Both the position numbers and the translations under genes were made by a program. The notes below the pieces were generated by a model. It had not been told where the DNA came from, did no database searches, and saw only the letters and a list, made by a program, of their open reading frames with translations. Below, one piece after another: positions 12,484 to 22,972 of a stretch of 64,000 nucleotides of DNA (position 1 is its first letter; each line of letters starts with the position of its first letter). The stretch comes from Macrotrachela quadricornifera (taxonomy: Eukaryota; Rotifera; Eurotatoria; Philodinida; Philodinidae), in NCBI GenBank assembly GCA_022393335.1, contig JAJEKB010021748.1, positions 1-64,000 on the forward strand, written 5' to 3'.

Positions 12484-12756
12484 ACTGCGAAGAAGAAGGA
12501 GAACGACGTAGATACGATGATAATAGTGATCTAGAAGAATACCAACTACCTACAGAATATTCCATGAATCGTAGAAGTGAAAGACAAACTGTAGACAATC
12601 AAGAGAGTCATCATCATCGAACCACTATCGATATATAGTTGAATAACCTACTATACTCTCGATGATGAAACAATTCAACGAATAAATAATGATGTTTGCC
12701 AACTTTTGATGGAAAAACGTGACGATTTGTATCGATATCAAACAGCATTATCTATA
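12484..12756 (+). pseudogene. Unidentified coding-like remnant cut by mariner
   Basis: A stretch with protein-like composition (EEEGERRRYDDNSDLEEYQLP, then after a frame change DDETIQRINNDVCQLLMEK) runs straight into the left end of the mariner at 12759. The part before the frame change ends at a TAG. It has no homologue I recognise. It is included because its composition differs from the surrounding AT-rich DNA and because its right edge is the transposon insertion site. Confidence 0.3.
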
Positions 12757-12758
12757 TA

Positions 12759-13989
12759 TTAGGTTGGCAACTAAGTCTTTGCGTTTTTTTAAAAATTTTA
12801 ATTTTATTTTTCAGCTTCAAAAGTACAACTAGCTTTCAGTTATATATGTATCACTAGTATCTATGACTTATCGCCAACGTTCTGGTAAAGACAGGATCCC
12901 GCATTCGTAGAAGTCCTTGGGTTTTTGATCAAAGAAATTGGTGATATCCATTTTTAGGTCGTTCTCGTTGTTGAATTTTTTCTCAGCCAAATGATGCGGG
13001 AGAGAACGAAACAAATGGTAGTCCCTTGGAGCCAAGTCAGGAGAATAAGGTGGATGAGGAATGATAATTCATCCGAGTTTCAATAATTTTTCACAGGTTG
13101 ACTTTGCAACATGTGGTCTTGCATTATCATGCAAATAGTAAATTCGATCTTGCTTTCCCTTGAGTTTTTCGGCAACCCGATCCACTTGTTGACAGTATAG
13201 ATCAGCAGTTATGGTGCAACCATTTGGTAGAACTTCCCAGTGAATAATCCCATTGACACCCCACCAGACGCTCAGCATCACCTTCTTGGGGTGTAGGTCA
13301 GCCTTAGATGTTGCTACGCCTGTTTGTCCAGGACTTAGCCATTGGCGTCTATGCGTGTAGTTAACATACAATACCCACTTCTCATTATCAGTGATAAGAT
13401 TGCGAAGCCATTGATAGTTGCGGTGAGATGTGATTAAATCCATACATGCATCAACCCTGTATTGCAGCTGATGTGGTGATAACTCAAGGGATAACCAAAT
13501 TCCATATCTCCATGCTTTACCTAATCCGTGCAAATGTTTTTTCACCGCAGCATGGGAGCACCCAAGCTTCTCTGCTAAACACCGTGAAGTCAATCAGGGA
13601 TCTTGTTCGATAAGCTGCTGTAAGAAGTCCACATCTACCTCCAGTGGTCTACCGGGTCGAGGTAAATCGTCGAGTTCTAAGTTACCATTCTTAAACCGAT
13701 TGAACCAATGTTGTGCCATACGAATAGAGAGTACATCCCCACCCATCGTGCTGCAAATGTTCTTGGCTGCTTTTGTTGCTTTATGGCCCAGACGGAATTC
13801 ATGAAGTAAAAGCACTCGAATCTCTCTACGGGAAAGCTTTATTTTCAGTTCACAATCGGCGTCTATATCGATGACTTTATTATCATTCGGAAGATATTCA
13901 CACTCCCTTTATATACCCTTAGTATGGAAACTTCTAGAACTTTCTAGAGCATTTTCAAAAAAAACGCAAGAACTTTGTTGCCGACCTAA
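12759..13989 (-). mobile_element. mariner element, copy 1
   Basis: The termini TTAGGTTGGCAACTAAGTCT (left) and its inverted counterpart ending GCCGACCTAA (right) are flanked by TA dinucleotides (12757-12758 and 13990-13991). The element is 1,231 bp, close to the usual 1.3 kb of mariner elements. It carries one minus-strand transposase. It sits between a coding-like remnant and a Helitron-type tail. Confidence 0.9.
12815..13815 (-). pseudogene. mariner transposase, stops and lost catalytic Asp
   Basis: One reading frame can be followed from 13815 towards about 12830 without a frameshift. The N-terminal HTH region reads LLLHEFRLGHKATKAAKNI. The catalytic core has ITDNEKWVLYV, YLHDNARPHVAKS and HPPYSPDLAPRDYHLF, the mariner D,D34D pattern. 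In-frame stops are TGA at 13594-13596 (Arg in copy 2), TGA next to 13069 (Trp expected) and TAA near the C-terminus. The first motif has Asn where mariner enzymes have the first catalytic Asp (TDNEKW against TDDEKW in the second copy at 52.4 kb). The element therefore cannot encode an active transposase. Confidence 0.85.
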
Positions 13990-13991
13990 TA

Positions 13992-14213
13992 ATTACTTAG
14001 ATTTTCCCATCTGTAGTGTTACTTATTTGAAATATCTAATTTTCTATTGAAAATTTTGTAAAATTCCTCCTGTTCTACATGTAAGGGTAGGTAATTTATA
14101 CTAGAAATGCACTTATAGACAAGTGTTGTATTAAAACCTACTATCTAAAAATATCTAAGAACAGTCCTCCTACGAAAAAGAGGTGAGCGAGTCTGCAGAC
14201 GAGCGTTGCTTGT
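13992..14213 (+). repeat. Helitron-type 3' tail, copy A
   Basis: About 220 bp are clearly similar to 60014-60224, which lies just downstream of a Helitron helicase remnant. Similarity stops abruptly at CTTGT (14209-14213). Just before the end is the hairpin GTCTGCAGAC (14191-14200); the other copy has GTGCCCGCAC at the same place. A short hairpin close to the 3' end is typical of Helitrons. The canonical CTRR terminus is not obvious, so the exact family (Helitron or Helentron type) is open. Confidence 0.6.
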
Positions 14214-14532
14214 TGGTTTAGTTATTATTTTAAGTATCGTTTCGGGAAATGTTGGTGACTCATGCTATAGTGGATGCTGCATAGGTGATCCTCCATCATC
14301 TTGTCTCGCGGTAACTGTAACAATGTCTTCATGTACTAATGCCACTTGTGCTGATCATTGTCGAGCGACTTTTCCGCTAAACTGTCCAGCTCCAGGGCAA
14401 CCAGGTCAGTTTGCTGCAACGTGTATACCAAGTGCTTTAGCTTTTTACCATAAAGCAAGCGGTATTATGATGGTGCTTCTTTTAGTCATTGGAGTATCTA
14501 TTAAAAATGAAATAAACTTTGAGCTAAACTGA
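14206..14532 (+). pseudogene. Cys-rich secreted-protein gene missing its 5' end
   Basis: The open frame encodes the hydrophobic core of a signal peptide (VGLVIILSIVSGNVG), then a Cys-rich ectodomain of about 65 residues with pairs such as CYSGCC, CTNATCADHC and NCPAPGQ. It ends with a hydrophobic stretch (IMMVLLLVIGVSI) that could be a GPI-anchor signal or a membrane segment. There is no ATG: the frame begins inside the Helitron-type tail, whose shared sequence ends at about 14213. I infer that the insertion removed the start codon and first residues. An upstream exon spliced to it cannot be excluded. The family is not recognised. Confidence 0.5.
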
Positions 14533-14539
14533 TTATTTT

Positions 14540-15500
14540 TCATAATTTCAAATTATTATATGTTTAAATAAATGAAGAACAGGTTGGACGTCAATTAGTT
14601 TTTCCCTATTAGTATTTTTCACATTTCTTCACTATAGTTTGTCTTTTTTCCATAGCAAGACCTGTAGAAAGAGAGTAGAGATTCGGCTGCATCCATTGAT
14701 ATGTGACAAACATCGATCAGATACAAATCGAAACGAGAACAATGCATTAGAAGAAAATATTGACTGTTTTTGACTATATTTGCTATTGCATCTGAATTAC
14801 ATTCAAGGAAACCCATTCACATCAAAATGATTTATCATAAGACAGAAAACATCTTGCAATTTTCATTGAAAAAATCGTACGTTAAAAGGATCATTTAGAG
14901 CAGTCTAGAATGTTCTAAACGATATTATGACTAAGGCGCTTTTTTCGTTACTAGAAGAGCCTAATATGGGCTGCTACCTCTTCCTACTACTATCGAAGCG
15001 TATACAATGGTCTTTGTCACCTTCTGATACCTGTCTGTCATGCTGTCGGTAACAGTCTGTGACGCTCTCAAGCTGTCGATGACGGTTTATTATACGTAAT
15101 TTTGCTGTGTCAGTAACGGTCTGTGGGGTGGGAGGGAGGTATAATGGGTCCAGATTTCTGTCCCTAAACACGATGGCTATTTTTGCGATTATAACACAGA
15201 ATGATCATTTTTGCCATACATATCATGGGTGCTTTTGCCACTCTAACATAGGATGGCTGTTTTAGCCATCATTACACACGATGATTCTTTTTATCCGGGT
15301 TACAGACAGACAAATACAGGTGAATTTAGGTTTCTAGACCCTATCCTTTTAATCTAGGGAACATTTATTTGCTCATTAAAAAACATTAAAAACATTAAAA
15401 ATTCATTGAAATTCAATAAACAAAACAATTTACTTTTCGTTAATTACTTTTCTCGCGTGTGTTACTCATCTCTTTCTAGCTTCAATAAAATTGGAACTTT
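14540..15500. other. Intergenic with minisatellites
   Basis: No gene is supported. The right half (about 15035-15300) holds two adjacent degenerate tandem repeats, listed separately. Confidence 0.5.
15035..15298. repeat. Two adjacent degenerate minisatellites, about 28-30 bp units
   Basis: The first array (15035-15125) has three units built on GCTGTCGGTAACAGTCTGT. The second (15168-15298) has about five units built on a pattern like ACACGATGGCTATTTTTGC, with ATTATAACACA linkers. Units within each array differ by several bases. Confidence 0.6.
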
Positions 15501-15524
15501 CTCTCCTCCTAGTTCTCGCTTATT

Positions 15525-16490
15525 TCATTTCGGATAATCGAATTTCACAACAAAACATCGACGATGAGGAACATCACTGTCTTCTGCAGTAGTAATGACC
15601 ACTGTGTGTCTATCTCTCCAGAAGCTTCTTTCATACAAACTTCTATAATGACTATCTAGTAAAGAATAATGACATCTGTGAATATTTCCAACCCTCAAAT
15701 GAAATCTGATGAGTCTACCACAAACTTCTTCCCATCGTTCCACATATCGAGCTAAGAATAGATTCGGGAAAGAAATAGTTAAACTCATCAGATTTGGAGT
15801 AGACTGTAGTAGAAACTCGACTTGATCGAATTCCGTTATTTCTACGAAGGCTAAATTTAGTGCCACACAATACAGCAAAACAGTGTTATTCTCCACCGTT
15901 ATTGTTCTTTTTAGTCCGAATAAACCAAGTGAAAGTGACGTAACTTGTTGAAGAGCTGGTAGTAGAATAGGAAAATCATCGTAGTGAAGAGAATGAAATC
16001 GAAAGGATTGCAAATTCGTCAGTGGTTTAACAACAGAAGTGATGCCGTCGAAAAGCGTAGTTTCGGAAGATAAGGGCTCGTCAATCCTCAGTAACAAACG
16101 TTTCAATCGAGAGTTCTTCTTACTGAAGATCAAGTTGAACAAATCTTTGCCGCTCTCCGAAGTCAGCACGAGTTCTAATGATTCTAAGTGGTCTATTAGC
16201 TGTGGTAGCAGTGAGGATTGATGATCCAGTTTAGACTTGAGAGATGTAATATTTTGAAGACGACGGTCGGAAATCGATGGTAGAATTGTTTGACAGTAGT
16301 AGAAGTAGTCTTTCGCTGTGTCCAAGTGTAGTTTGAGGTTTGTTGTAGAAATCAAAACAGCAGAGATTCGCTCGTTTAATGGAGGGAAGAAGGATTGAAA
16401 CAGTTCGATGGCAGAGAAATAGTCGAAGATCTCTCTCCACAGCTCGTTTGGTAGTGTTTCAAAAACTGTTGGAACTGGTGTGTCAGACAT
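15525..16490 (-). CDS. F-box protein
   Basis: From the ATG at 16490 (MSDTPVPTVFETLPNELWREIF) the frame is open to 15525, about 321 aa. Residues 9-40 (FETLPNELWREIFDYFSAIE) match the start of an F-box, the motif that binds Skp1 in SCF ubiquitin ligases. The rest is rich in Leu with LRR-like spacing (LESLELVLTSES, LQSFRFHSLHYDDFP, LMSLTISFPNLF), consistent with a substrate-binding repeat domain. The target is unknown. An in-frame ATG 40 codons upstream (16610) would add a basic extension; the F-box position favours 16490. No lesion seen. Confidence 0.75.
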   Translation of the reverse strand: MSDTPVPTVFETLPNELWREIFDYFSAIELFQSFFPPLNERISAVLISTTNLKLHLDTAKDYFYYCQTILPSISDRRLQNITSLKSKLDHQSSLLPQLIDHLESLELVLTSESGKDLFNLIFSKKNSRLKRLLLRIDEPLSSETTLFDGITSVVKPLTNLQSFRFHSLHYDDFPILLPALQQVTSLSLGLFGLKRTITVENNTVLLYCVALNLAFVEITEFDQVEFLLQSTPNLMSLTISFPNLFLARYVERWEEVCGRLIRFHLRVGNIHRCHYSLLDSHYRSLYERSFWRDRHTVVITTAEDSDVPHRRCFVVKFDYPK

Positions 16491-16619
16491 TTGATAGAAA
16501 GAGAGAGAAAGTGTCATCTTCTTGCTTCTATTTCTAGTTGTTTCTCTGCTGCACTTGTACGTTTGTTGTGCAAGTAAGTTAGTCATCCTGTCTTTCTTTT
16601 CGTTGTGCAAGAAATTTCT

Positions 16620-17405
16620 TATTTTTCTTCTTTTTGTGTCGTTTCATACGATAAGATAAGAAACTAATGAGTTACTTTTTAGTCATTTTTTCTTCGTTGA
16701 TCAATAACCCATGCATAATGCAGGTATTCGAATAACACGAGTCCTATATTTTCACTAACTATGGGAACAACATCTATTTCATTTGTGTTATTGCAGAAAG
16801 TAAACTGCAAATATCATTAATAAATTTAAAATGATTTCAGTACACACCTTTTTTCACAAAATAATCAACCTGTTGTGTAGGAGATAACTGCTCGACAGAT
16901 AAAAACATCTACAAATCGAAATAAAATTGATATAAGTAGTTTCTTGAACGAAAAGAAACTGTAGAAATTCTTCATTTTTATGAATATTCTCTTGCTAAAT
17001 ATAATTTAATTATGAACAACCAGAAGAAAGGAACTTAAGTGTATGACCGACTGAGCATTGAGAAAGCTTTGTGCTTTGATAACGCAATGTAAAATACAAT
17101 AAAAAAAGAATATCTATGATATAAATTTATTATACTCGTTTCATAATGCTCGTTCGACGCTCAGGCTGATATTTTGTCCTCCTTTTTTTATCGTTTCTCC
17201 TTCTAATGACTAGCCTAGAATAAATGCAATTAATAGAGAATAGACTAGACATAACAACGTTTGAACCAATCAATCAAAACAGATTATATGTTCATTTCGG
17301 ATTCGTCATACCTATTTGATTCGCAAGTTTCGTATACTTTGTTAAGAGATCATCTATCATTTATATAGTCCATTCATACGGTGACTATCAACAAGCAAAA
17401 CTAAA
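16620..17405. other. Intergenic
   Basis: Nothing supported. AT-rich DNA between the F-box gene and the left TIR of the next transposon. Confidence 0.5.
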
Positions 17406-17407
17406 TA

Positions 17408-18731
17408 CAGTGCTGGTCATAAGTCTGGCCCCACTTTTTTGTTTTCGACCATATTTCGAAAGTATACAATACTATTTTTTTTCTCGATATACCTGGATAG
17501 TAGAAATGAAGCGCTATCAATATATATATGTTGAATACGAAAAGCTCTCGAATAAAAAGTACAGCGAAAAGATCAGTTTCAGCACTAAGAAAAAAATGGC
17601 ACGAAAAAAGACAAAATGATATTGTTTTTAAAGTTTTGGGTTATTTTAGCACACAAGTTAAGCGCAAAGAATTACCAGATCACTATCAGAAGGCAGCGTT
17701 ATCAAGAGCAGTGCGTATCTGTCATAGCCTAGTAGATCGGTACTTAACCGCTTAAATAGCTAACGAGAACAAGAGTCATTCATTCAATGAGAGTTTCACC
17801 TCGCAGACAGTGAAAATCTCATTCATTTAAAAAAAAATTGAAGTACTTCGAAAATTACAACGAATATCAAGTAATAAAATTATCTTTCAGGATGAGACCC
17901 ATGTGAAAATAAATGAAGCACCAAAAACGACGTTTGTAGCACCAGGTGAAAAATCATATGTTGTTGTCACTGATTCATCAACTTATGCTGCTCGTTATGA
18001 CATGATTATAGCTGTCGTTGGCAATGAAGGACTTCCACCAATAGTTTTCACACCACAAGATCGAGGAACAAGAAACGTAAAAGGAATTAATACTGACATG
18101 CTTACTGAGTTTATTGAAAATGTATTGTGTCTTTCGATTAGTGAACTTGATCCTCGTCCAACACATTCAGTATTAGACAGATCCAATATTCACAACGTAT
18201 TAAAAATTCAACAAGCTCTCTGTAATGGTGGATTTACAGACTTAAAAGAGGTATTGACCTTGCCTACTCAAGCAGCAAAACGTATCAGTCCTTTGGACAA
18301 TACGCTGTTTCACGAATGGAAAGAACGAGTGAGAGAGCATTTGTTCCTTAATGAAGAGACCTTAGTTACGACAATGACCGACGAATGATATCATACAACC
18401 AAAGAAAATATTAAACATTATTATGATCATTGTGCTATCACATCTAGCCAAGATGAGTATAAAGATTGTCCATTTCCCGTAAACCATCATCATTCTACAT
18501 AAGCTAATCAAAATTTTATCATTTTGTCTTTTTTCGTGCTATTTTTTTCTTAGTACTGTAACTGATCTTTTTCGCTGTATTTTTTATTCGAGAGCTTTTC
18601 GTATTAAACATATATATATTGATAGTGCTTCATCTCTACTACCCAGATATATCGAGAAAAAAGATAATGTTGTATACTTTCGAAGTATGGTCGAAAACAA
18701 AAAAGTGAGGCCAGACTTATGACCAGCACTG
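17408..18731 (+). mobile_element. DD39D Tc1/mariner-superfamily element with long TIRs
   Basis: The termini CAGTGCTGGTCATAAGTCTG and their inverted copy are flanked by TA (17406-17407 and 18732-18733). The inverted repeats are long, about 210 bp (17408-17620 and 18524-18731), with scattered mismatches. The element is 1,324 bp with one transposase frame on the plus strand. Confidence 0.85.
17528..18388 (+). pseudogene. Tc1/mariner-type transposase with DD39D triad, two stops
   Basis: The N-terminal part (17528-17755) encodes a basic helical region. After TAA at 17753-17755 and a second TAA near 17829, the same frame resumes at IEVLRKLQRISSNK and enters the catalytic core. The first Asp is in IIFQDETHV (codon 17891), the second in HSVLDRSNIHN (codon 18176), the third in ISPLDNTLFHEWK (codon 18296). 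Exactly 39 residues separate the last two, so this is a DD39D enzyme rather than classical DD34D/E. No frameshift is needed, but the protein is interrupted twice. The predicted start lies inside the left TIR. Confidence 0.75.
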
Positions 18732-18733
18732 TA

Positions 18734-19264
18734 GCGGATCCGATATCCCACAACTTCCTGTTGAAAATGATGGGATTTGTCGTCCTTATAAAAACGATAT
18801 ATTTAAAATAAGAAAAGTTGGAAGTATCTGTATAGTCGTCATCTAGCATGCCCATTGAAGAACGGTTTTTAAAAGAGTAATGTTTATAGCTCCTTCAATC
18901 GATCGGATAAAAAGCTTAACATAAAAAAGAACTTTATGTGAGCCTATTTACAAACAGCTGTAATTGAAAATACAAAAAAATTGATGAAAGGGAAGCCATG
19001 CCCATGCACAAATCGCTGTTATCGTTTTATGTAAAATTGTCATGAGTCGTAAAAAAAAGGAAAATAAAATACTCACTTAAAGGTATGACTATTGTAGTTT
19101 CGTAAGAATTTCAACGTGGTCGAAATTCTGCGCGTACTATCTCTGTTTGCCTTGAGCAAATAAATGAAACATGGTGCAATAATATGTCATGATGTGGGGA
19201 AAATACACGTATAAAACTCTATATTAATCGTCGCTGACTTGCTTTTCTTTTCATTGACGTTTCA
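18734..19264. promoter_or_regulatory. Upstream region and probable 5' UTR intron of the vWA-RING gene
   Basis: No gene is seen. A CATTGACGTTTCAG acceptor-like site ends at 19265, 12 bases before the first ATG of the vWA-RING gene. This suggests a 5' UTR intron. The promoter position is not visible. Confidence 0.35.
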
Positions 19265-19277
19265 GTTTTCTTCTAAC

Positions 19278-21032
19278 ATGGGTCATACACAACAAACAGC
19301 TTGTAAATCAACCGGTGGTAGAACAACTCGTCGAACTGCTGCCTATCAAGCTTACGTTCAGCAAAGACAAGCTCAAGCCCAAGAACAAGGGAGAGAAGAA
19401 TTAACGAAAGATGAACTTGCAGCCGCAGCACCGGTTGATGTCATTTATGATGTCAGTTATGAAAGTTCATTTTATGCTCATTATTTTACCGCTCAAGCAA
19501 CAACAACAGACATGTTAGTACCGTTATTTGGTGTTGCTACAACAATCAATCCATTGGAAAATGGTGATCAAAATGTTGAACATTGGCTCAGTATGAATTT
19601 GAACAGTTGTTTCGATGGTCCAGATATTCGTTCAAATAATGTTCGACTTCAACTTGTTATAACACTTGATGTATCCGGTTCGATGTCCGATCGATTCGAA
19701 GGTGAACCAGGTAAAACAAAAGTTCAAATTGCTCAACAATCTTTATTAACACTTCTCAAACAACTTTCACCTGATGATGCACTCGGTATTGTTCTTTTTA
19801 ATAGTACTGCAACAATTTTACAACCCATTGAAAAAGTGTCGTCAATCAATAAAAAACAATTGGAAGAAAATATCTTAAAACTACGTGCCGATGGTGGAAC
19901 GAATATTACTGAAGCAGTGAAATGTGCAACTGATCTATATCATACGCGAGATGAGAAGAATAAAAATCTAAAAGATGATAATCACAACATCAGTCGTCGA
20001 ATTTTTTTTCTCACCGATATGGAAGTATCACATGAAGATGGACAACAATTTTTAAAACATATTAAAGATAATGCAGAAAATGAAAGAATCTGGTCAACTG
20101 TTGTTGGTGTTGGTCTTGATTTAGGAGCAGAAGTAATTCAATCAGTATCAAAGACGATTGGTTGTAATTATTGTAATGTTCGAAATGCTCGAACGTTTGA
20201 TCAATTAATGAATACACAATTTCATTATACAGTTACACCAGTTGGATTTAATATTCAATTTATATTAATGGGAGAACGTTATCGAATTGGACAAGGTTAT
20301 GGCTCACCGGAAGTATATCAATTCGAAGATCCAATAATTCCTCGTCAATCAATAAAATTAGTTAGTGAATTTGCATTACCAATGAATAATCAAAATGAAG
20401 TACGTGGTGGATATCTTTTATTTCAAATTATTGATTTAAAAAAAGATCAAAATGATCAATCATTTCAAATAAATACATCATGGGATACTCTTGAAGGTAC
20501 AACACAAAAAAATGAACAAGATTTACATTTTTCCAAAGAAGTCGATTCATTTACTCATTCAGGAGTACGTAAAGCTATTCTACTTGTACGTTTTACAAAA
20601 TTTATCAAACGTTATTTGAAAGTACGTCAAGCATCAGCTACACCTAATATTATGGGCGAATATCAAATAATGCGTCGACAATTTCCACGTTTAGTAGAAT
20701 ATTTTCAACAAGAAATGCTCGTTCTCAATGATCAATCCTTATATGAAGAAGAATATCGACATTTGTTAGATATTGCTCAAAAAGATGATATTCCTTTAAA
20801 TCAAAATCTTCTTCAACCACAATCAATAACTACACACACAACGAATACAGCAACCTCATCAACTCTGGCTGCTACCACTGGAGATAGATGTTGTATTTGT
20901 TTAACAAACAAAAATTCAGTGAGTTTATTCTCATGTGATCATAAAGTTTTATGCAATGATTGTTCTGATCAACAACAAGAACAATTAACGAGATGTCCGT
21001 TATGTCGACAGGATCGAATGCATCAACAATAA
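19278..21032 (+). CDS. vWA domain protein with C-terminal RING finger
   Basis: One uninterrupted frame of 584 aa starts at the ATG at 19278 (MGHTQQTACKS). Around residues 125-320 is a von Willebrand factor A domain: LVITLDVSGSMS is the DxSxS metal-binding motif, followed by GGTNITEAV and FFLTDMEVSHEDG. The last 50 residues form a C3HC4 RING (CCICLTNKN, SCDHKVLCNDC, RCPLCR). The combination suggests an E3 ubiquitin ligase of the copine/RGLG-like or vWA-RING type that recruits substrates through the vWA domain, acting in the cytoplasm (no signal peptide). It is one of the few fully intact genes here. The second in-frame ATG is preferred over 19239, because 19239 lies before a splice-acceptor-like site. 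Confidence 0.85.
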   Translation: MGHTQQTACKSTGGRTTRRTAAYQAYVQQRQAQAQEQGREELTKDELAAAAPVDVIYDVSYESSFYAHYFTAQATTTDMLVPLFGVATTINPLENGDQNVEHWLSMNLNSCFDGPDIRSNNVRLQLVITLDVSGSMSDRFEGEPGKTKVQIAQQSLLTLLKQLSPDDALGIVLFNSTATILQPIEKVSSINKKQLEENILKLRADGGTNITEAVKCATDLYHTRDEKNKNLKDDNHNISRRIFFLTDMEVSHEDGQQFLKHIKDNAENERIWSTVVGVGLDLGAEVIQSVSKTIGCNYCNVRNARTFDQLMNTQFHYTVTPVGFNIQFILMGERYRIGQGYGSPEVYQFEDPIIPRQSIKLVSEFALPMNNQNEVRGGYLLFQIIDLKKDQNDQSFQINTSWDTLEGTTQKNEQDLHFSKEVDSFTHSGVRKAILLVRFTKFIKRYLKVRQASATPNIMGEYQIMRRQFPRLVEYFQQEMLVLNDQSLYEEEYRHLLDIAQKDDIPLNQNLLQPQSITTHTTNTATSSTLAATTGDRCCICLTNKNSVSLFSCDHKVLCNDCSDQQQEQLTRCPLCRQDRMHQQ

Positions 21033-21059
21033 AACAACAACATACATCTGAAAGACAAT

Positions 21060-21600
21060 ATTCATCAAATTTAAACGAAAAATAACAAGATCGATCATGT
21101 CCAGTGCTGTTCTTTTTTTTTACATTCAAAATATTGAACATATAATGATCTTTCATAAATAAACTAGAAACTTCCGACAATATATATCTTTTTGTTTTTC
21201 TTTTCTTTTAGTGAATAATACACAGACATTTGGTTATCATTGACAGTGAGAAGAAGTTCTTAAAATAAAAGTAGGTTTCAATAAATGTGGACTTATCAAA
21301 TTCTATTTCGCAAGATGGATGATTTTTTGATAGACTTCGTTTCACCCAAATCTAATCTCAAATCACTTATTACAAATGATCAAGGTGAAAACGAAGTTCT
21401 AGATTGAAAATACGAAATAAAGATAGTGTTCAATCATCATGAGATTTGTATATTAGAAAAGAATTGATCTGCCCGTATAGATAGACACCACTCTTCTTCA
21501 TTATCAAAACAATGACGAGGGTGTGGGTCTGACAAATAGATATAATATTAAAACACACCCACACCCTCAATCCAACAAAGATCATTGGTAGCAACTTCTA
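21060..21600. other. Intergenic with GAGGGTG inverted pair
   Basis: No gene is seen. At 21518-21575 GAGGGTGTGGGT and ACCCACACCCTC form an inverted pair around an AT-rich 30-bp spacer. Confidence 0.5.
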
Positions 21601-22272
21601 TTCTCCAATTTCTTTATTTGTGACAAAGAATGGTGATATTTATCTTGATGACGGGCTGAAGAATCGTCGAGTGCAGAAATGGATCTAAAAGAAAAACACT
21701 TGGACTACTGTGATGAATGTTAACTCATCATGTTATAGTCTGTTTGTCGATATCAATGACAATTTGTACTGTTCAATGGCGAAACATAATCAAGTGGTGA
21801 AAAGACAGTTCAGTGATTCTCTGATGACATTGACTCGTGTTGCTGGAACAGGTACTCAAGGATCTGGACCGAATGAACTTTATCACAGTTGGGAAATCTT
21901 TGTCGATGTGAACTTGAATTTATACGTGACAGATTGTGGAAATAATCGAGTTCAGTTATTTCACTCGGGACAGTTGAATGGCATCACAGTGGCAGGACCA
22001 TCATCACCATCTCCAACGATTTCATTAAAGTGTCCAAGTGAAATTGTATTGAATGCTCAGAAATAGTTATTTATTGTGGATTCAGGGAACCATCGAATAG
22101 TTGTCTCAGGTTCTTATGGTTGGCGATGTTTGGTTGGATGTTCTGGAGAGGGTTGTCGATCGAATCAATTATTTTATCCAATGACTTTTAGTTTCGATCG
22201 CTTTGGAAATATGTGTGTGATTGATCAAAGTAATCATCGAGTTGAAAAGTTTGAATTTTTAGAAAATTCTTG
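21591..22272 (+). pseudogene. NHL-repeat protein, exon with two stops
   Basis: One frame (ISLFVTKNGDIYLDDG, then SLFVDINDNLYCS, IFVDVNLNLYVTDCGNNRVQLF, LFIVDSGNHRIVVSG, SFDRFGNMCVIDQSNHRVEKF) gives a series of NHL beta-propeller blades. Each has the D-x-x-G/N-N-x-x-Y...D...N-R pattern. TAA near 21688 and TAG at 22064-22066 interrupt it without a frameshift. The exon ends at SCG before a GTAAGT donor at 22273, as does the next NHL exon. It is the 5' part of an NHL-repeat gene family greatly expanded in bdelloids. These are probably extracellular or scaffold propellers with unknown partners. Confidence 0.7.
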
Positions 22273-22972
22273 TGGTAAGTTGAATAAGATCATTGATGTG
22301 ATTTTAAACCAAATAGAAAGGATTTTTATATTTAATTCATTGATTAGACAGAGCAGCTAAATTTGAGGAGAAGAGAATTATTAAGAAACAAATCTGAATA
22401 AGATTCATCAAGGAGAATATTTTGATTTGATTTCTGTTTGAATGAAATTTCGAGTTCCTTTGAAACTTTTGATGAAATCAAAAAGATTGAATAGAATTTG
22501 TGCATATTTCTCTAATAAACAATCTGTTGATGAATAATTTTCTACGAAAGAAAATCAATTCAAATTAAAGAAATAAATGTAAAAGGAAATGTTTTCTTTA
22601 ATAATGATAAATTTTTTCGAGAAACGATAAAACGATATTAGTGTCATTCTATAGTTGATCTTAACAGTTGTTCATCGATACGATACTTGAGAAAAACAAT
22701 TTTTCTAATATAGTTTATTTAATTGAGAAACAAGGGACGGTGTTTTTTATTCATTTTATTCATGATCAAAAACTTTCTTAATTGTACTTGAAATATTGAA
22801 TATCATCTTTTATTTCTCTAGAATCCAATTCAGATTCCTAGATGAGCTATGATATTTCATGTTTCACTCAATCGAGATGATCAAAAAGCTCTATTTACTA
22901 TTGTTTTGCGATAGTCGAAAAATTTCATCGATAGAATGTTCAATTTAATTTCTTTTTTTCTCTTGTTTTAAG
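22273..22972 (+). other. Long intron or inter-fragment spacer of the NHL gene
   Basis: It begins GTAAGT and ends TTGTTTTAAG before the next NHL exon. At 700 nt it is over ten times the usual intron length here, so it may be an intron swollen by decay or the join of two duplicated gene fragments. No coding content seen. Confidence 0.45.
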
